DNA of 7,417 bases from DAOTZS01 sp034434335. GTDB taxonomy: Bacteria; Chloroflexota; Anaerolineae; CG2-30-64-16. Under the pieces are notes generated by a model, which saw nothing but the letters and a program-made list of their open reading frames with translations, ran no database searches and was not told where the DNA came from. Below are positions 4,809 through 7,417 of this stretch, piece by piece. Numbering within the stretch: the stretch's first letter is position 1; each line of letters opens with the position of its first letter. The stretch spans positions 1 to 7,417 of the forward strand of contig DAOTZS010000254.1 of assembly GCA_034434335.1 (NCBI GenBank), read 5' to 3'. Made by a program: the position numbers and the translations under genes.

Positions 4809-7082
4809 ATGCCAGATCGCAATCGCGCGCCTCGTTGCCGTCAAGCGGTGGCGATGCTGCTTCTGACAGGTCTCCTGCTGTTCTTGGCCGTCGCGATGAT
4901 CCAAGACAGCGCTCTCGCCGGACAGAGAGAAGGGCTTTCCGCCACGCCGCTCTTCCCTTCCGATAACGAACGCCTGGGATTTGGAGTGACGCAGGGGATC
5001 GAAAACTACGATGTTTCTCCCCTCAAGGCGGGCTGGTATGTCAATTGGGGCACCGCTCCCCAGGCTGCCCACCCGGCCGGCCTGGACTTTGCCCAGATCA
5101 TCCGTACCAGTAACAGCGGCTATTCCCCCAGCGGTAATGCTCTCCTGGCGGCCATAGATCGCAACCCCGGATCGCTGTGGCTGATCGGTAACGAGCCGGA
5201 TTGCCCTTATCAGGACAATACCTTGCCGGCCAACTACGCCCGCATCTACCACGATGCCTATCAAGTCATCAAGGGCCGGGATCCCACGGCTCAGGTGGCC
5301 ATCGGCGGGATTGTGCAGGCCACACCGCTGCGCATGCAATGGCTGGACATGGTATGGAACGAGTACCTGGCTCGCTATGGGGAGCCAATGCCGGTGGATG
5401 TCTGGAATGTGCATGCCTTCGTGTTGCGCGAAGTGCGGCCAGGACACGGTGTAGAGTGTCAACCACCGGGTGCTACCGAGGCCGGCGAGTGGGGATCGGG
5501 TATCCCGCCAGGGGTGAATGCCAACTGCGGGTTGTGGATCCGAGTGGATGAGCTTGACCGCATGGACCTTTTCCGAGAACATATCGTGCGCTTTCGGACC
5601 TGGATGCGAGACCATGGCCAGCAGAACAAGCCACTTATCGTGTCCGAATATGGCATCCTGTTCAACGCCGAACTGGGGTATGGCTACGAACGGGTACGGA
5701 ACTACATGCTGGCCACCTTTGATTACTTCATGAGCGCGCGCGATCCCAGCCTGGGCTATCCCGCCGACGACTACCATCTGGTCCAGCGTTGGGCCTGGTA
5801 CAGCCTCGATGACGATAGCTTCGGCTGGGGCACCACTTACAGCGCGTTGATGAATCCCAAGACGCGCACTCTCTATCCCCTTGGTTACGACTTCGCACGC
5901 TACGCCTCGCAGCGAGTGACCCCCTACGTGGACCTGCAACCCGTTAAGCTGCTGGCCAGTCTGCCTGGCCCCATCCCATACGGCCAGGATGCCCTCGTGC
6001 GGTTTGAGCTGGAGGTGCGTAACCAGGGCAATACGTCCGCGCCGGTCTCACAGGCCCGTTTCTGGCAAGGCAATCCGGATCAGGGGGGCACGGTGCTGGG
6101 AACTACAACCCTGCCGGCTGTGCCGTCCCGCTACAACGGGACCGCCACCGCGGTCCTCCAGTACGATCTGAAGGCTCAGGGTCGGTACGAGATTGTTGCT
6201 CAGGCTGACGCGCTGAACCAGGTGGCGGAGGCACGAGAGGACAACAACCGCCTGAGCACAACTCTTGACTTTGGCACGGTGAACCTCAGCGTGGGCAGGG
6301 GGAGTTGGCTGGTGGAACGCGGGCCTCTGCGCGCGGGCGAGCCTACCCTTATCAGGCTGAGCCCGGTTACGGTTGTCGTGGGCCAGCCTGCCACGCCTGG
6401 CCCCGGCCTGGAGGTCACCCCGCCTCCTTATCGCGTGACCTGGTATGACGGCAACCCCGATGCTGGCGGCCAGATGATTGCCAGCCATTCCATGCCGGCA
6501 CCGGCCCGGTTTGGTGCCTGTCAGGCCACCCCAGCCCAAACATGGGCGCCGGTGATCACCGCTTCCCGCCCGGCCTGGCTGGTTGTGACGCTGGAGGGCT
6601 CGGCAGCCGAGACAACCCTGGCCGACAACCGCACAGGGGTGACCATTACCGCAGCCGCCGACCTGACCCTGGTCCAGGCACGGCAGCTTGCCGTGCCTCT
6701 TGTTGAGCCAGGCCAGGCTGCAAAGGTCCAGCTTAGTTTCCAGGTGGCCAATTTGGGTACGGCAGCCCCGGCCGGTACGGTTCAGGTAGGGGTCTGGTCG
6801 GGCATGAGCGCTTCAGGCCCTGAGCTCGGGCGTGCCTGGCTGGCAGAGTCTGGCGAATGGACAGAGCCAATAACCTGGGCGGGACTGGAAGTGGGGGGGC
6901 ACCAGTTCGTAGCCGTGGTGGATCCAGACAATCTGATAGCTGAGAGTAACGAGGCAAACAACTTATTGACCGGATGGGTTGTAGTGGCGCGCGGCCGGGA
7001 TTACCTGCCCCTCGCCTTTGGGGCAAGGCCGCGGACAACCTATGTCCCGGTGCCGGTTTTCCCTGACACCTGTTGGAGGTAG
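4809..7082 (+). CDS. Secreted clan GH-A-like hydrolase with CARDB-type repeats
   Basis: This is a 757-residue exported protein. A signal peptide (1-about 38, ending SALAG) leads into a TIM-barrel-like region at about 55-368. The likely acid/base is E129 (WLIGNEPD) and the likely nucleophile is E280 (LIVSEYG); WAWYS (328-332) fits the last barrel strand. The 151-residue glutamate spacing suits clan GH-A enzymes, with GH39, GH5 and GH128 as nearest by feel; the family and substrate are unassigned. Three CARDB-type beta-sandwich repeats follow at about 378-488, 490-613 and 618-726, marked by EAREDNN (474-480), TTLADN (602-607) and ESNEANN (712-718). A YLPL motif (732-735) and a Pro-rich tail close the protein. 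ATG 4809 has AAAGGTGA four bases upstream. The next gene follows after 56 bases. It is likely cell-surface glycan active or a glycan-binding relative; activity is inferred only. Confidence 0.87.
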   Translation: MPDRNRAPRCRQAVAMLLLTGLLLFLAVAMIQDSALAGQREGLSATPLFPSDNERLGFGVTQGIENYDVSPLKAGWYVNWGTAPQAAHPAGLDFAQIIRTSNSGYSPSGNALLAAIDRNPGSLWLIGNEPDCPYQDNTLPANYARIYHDAYQVIKGRDPTAQVAIGGIVQATPLRMQWLDMVWNEYLARYGEPMPVDVWNVHAFVLREVRPGHGVECQPPGATEAGEWGSGIPPGVNANCGLWIRVDELDRMDLFREHIVRFRTWMRDHGQQNKPLIVSEYGILFNAELGYGYERVRNYMLATFDYFMSARDPSLGYPADDYHLVQRWAWYSLDDDSFGWGTTYSALMNPKTRTLYPLGYDFARYASQRVTPYVDLQPVKLLASLPGPIPYGQDALVRFELEVRNQGNTSAPVSQARFWQGNPDQGGTVLGTTTLPAVPSRYNGTATAVLQYDLKAQGRYEIVAQADALNQVAEAREDNNRLSTTLDFGTVNLSVGRGSWLVERGPLRAGEPTLIRLSPVTVVVGQPATPGPGLEVTPPPYRVTWYDGNPDAGGQMIASHSMPAPARFGACQATPAQTWAPVITASRPAWLVVTLEGSAAETTLADNRTGVTITAAADLTLVQARQLAVPLVEPGQAAKVQLSFQVANLGTAAPAGTVQVGVWSGMSASGPELGRAWLAESGEWTEPITWAGLEVGGHQFVAVVDPDNLIAESNEANNLLTGWVVVARGRDYLPLAFGARPRTTYVPVPVFPDTCWR

Positions 7083-7138
7083 ATCAGCATCCTTCCCCGC
7101 ATGCTTATTACCGTTCAGGTTGAAGGAGCTCTCAAGAA

Positions 7139-7417
7139 ATGCGTCGGCTGGCTATCTATCTCTGGGTGGTTATCTTACTGGTGGGTTTGCTGATAGCCAC
7201 ACCCGCGGCCTGGGCTACGCCCGGGCAGTCTCGACATGGTCAGACGGTCCCTACCCCTACGCCCAGGGGCGCCGAGCCGCCAAGGGCAACCCCGGTGCCT
7301 CCACCCCAGCAACCTCCGCCGGCGACTCCCGTGCCTCCTCCTCCGGAACCAACCACCGCGCCCCAACCTGCGGCCTTGCCCACGGCCACTCTCCAACCTG
7401 CCCCGGCGCTCTTTCTG
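7139..7417 (+). CDS. Secreted Pro/Thr-rich protein, 5' part only
   Basis: The frame is open from ATG 7139 to the window edge (93 codons, no stop). It begins with a signal peptide or anchor: MRRLAIYLWVV, then a hydrophobic core ending ATPAAWA at about residue 26. The rest is almost entirely Pro, Thr, Ala and Gln, with runs such as VPTPTPR, ATPVPPPQQPPPATPVPPPP and LPTATLQPAP. Such stretches are flexible stalks, often O-glycosylated, that hold a folded domain away from the membrane; that domain lies beyond the window. The ribosome site AAGGAG (7123-7128) is ten bases upstream, slightly far. It starts 56 bases after the hydrolase stop with no terminator between, so cotranscription is likely. The stalk resembles that of the sortase at 2126-2992, so the missing domain could be another surface enzyme, but nothing visible decides this. 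Confidence 0.82.
   Translation, partial: MRRLAIYLWVVILLVGLLIATPAAWATPGQSRHGQTVPTPTPRGAEPPRATPVPPPQQPPPATPVPPPPEPTTAPQPAALPTATLQPAPALFL

Noticed and set aside
4458..5939. 493-codon open frame on the minus strand
   Set aside because: It lies opposite the PEP-CTERM gene end and the hydrolase, both of which have signal peptides, ribosome sites and recognisable domains. Its translation shows no domain, and its length is explained by high GC.

Overview
The window is a GC-rich (about 60% by eye) piece of bacterial chromosome. It most resembles an uncultured Chloroflexota/Anaerolineae-type genome. That guess rests on the sortase style (a TLVTCWPPWSNTHRL active-site strand), Pro/Thr-rich stalks on surface proteins, CARDB repeats, a soluble GAF-PAS histidine kinase, and a YLPL motif near the end of a secreted enzyme. 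No rRNA or other marker gene is present, so the taxonomy is an inference.

Layout. Positions 1-1891 (minus strand) hold a two-component pair: a soluble GAF-PAS histidine kinase followed 20 bases later by its response regulator, which runs off the left edge. Positions 1892-2125 form a divergent control region with a strong extended -10 promoter facing right. Positions 2126-4062 (plus strand) are a two-gene unit: a sortase on a Pro/Thr-rich stalk, then an integral-membrane protein of the flippase-like/LPG-synthase TM family. A second strong promoter (4095-4123) and a leader of about 90 bases drive a 145-residue secreted protein (4223-4660) that ends in a textbook PEP-CTERM sorting signal. A third promoter-like pair and a long, almost perfect hairpin (4748-4786) precede a 757-residue secreted protein (4809-7082) with a clan GH-A-like hydrolase domain and three CARDB-type repeats. 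The window ends inside a secreted Pro/Thr-rich protein (from 7139), probably cotranscribed with the hydrolase.

How the genes fit together. Everything to the right of the two-component pair concerns the cell surface: a transpeptidase, a polytopic membrane protein of a family tied to lipid or lipid-linked glycan handling, a small C-terminally anchored protein, a large secreted glycan-active or glycan-binding protein, and another stalked secreted protein. This reads as an envelope decoration locus. The most notable point is the close association of a classical sortase with a PEP-CTERM protein, a signal normally handled by the unrelated exosortase family. No exosortase is seen in the window, and neither the LPXTG-type substrate of the sortase nor the processing enzyme of the PEP-CTERM protein can be identified here.

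There is no sign of CRISPR arrays, insertion sequences, tRNA or rRNA genes. Most other long open frames, including a 493-codon one on the minus strand opposite the hydrolase, are shadows of the GC-rich genes.
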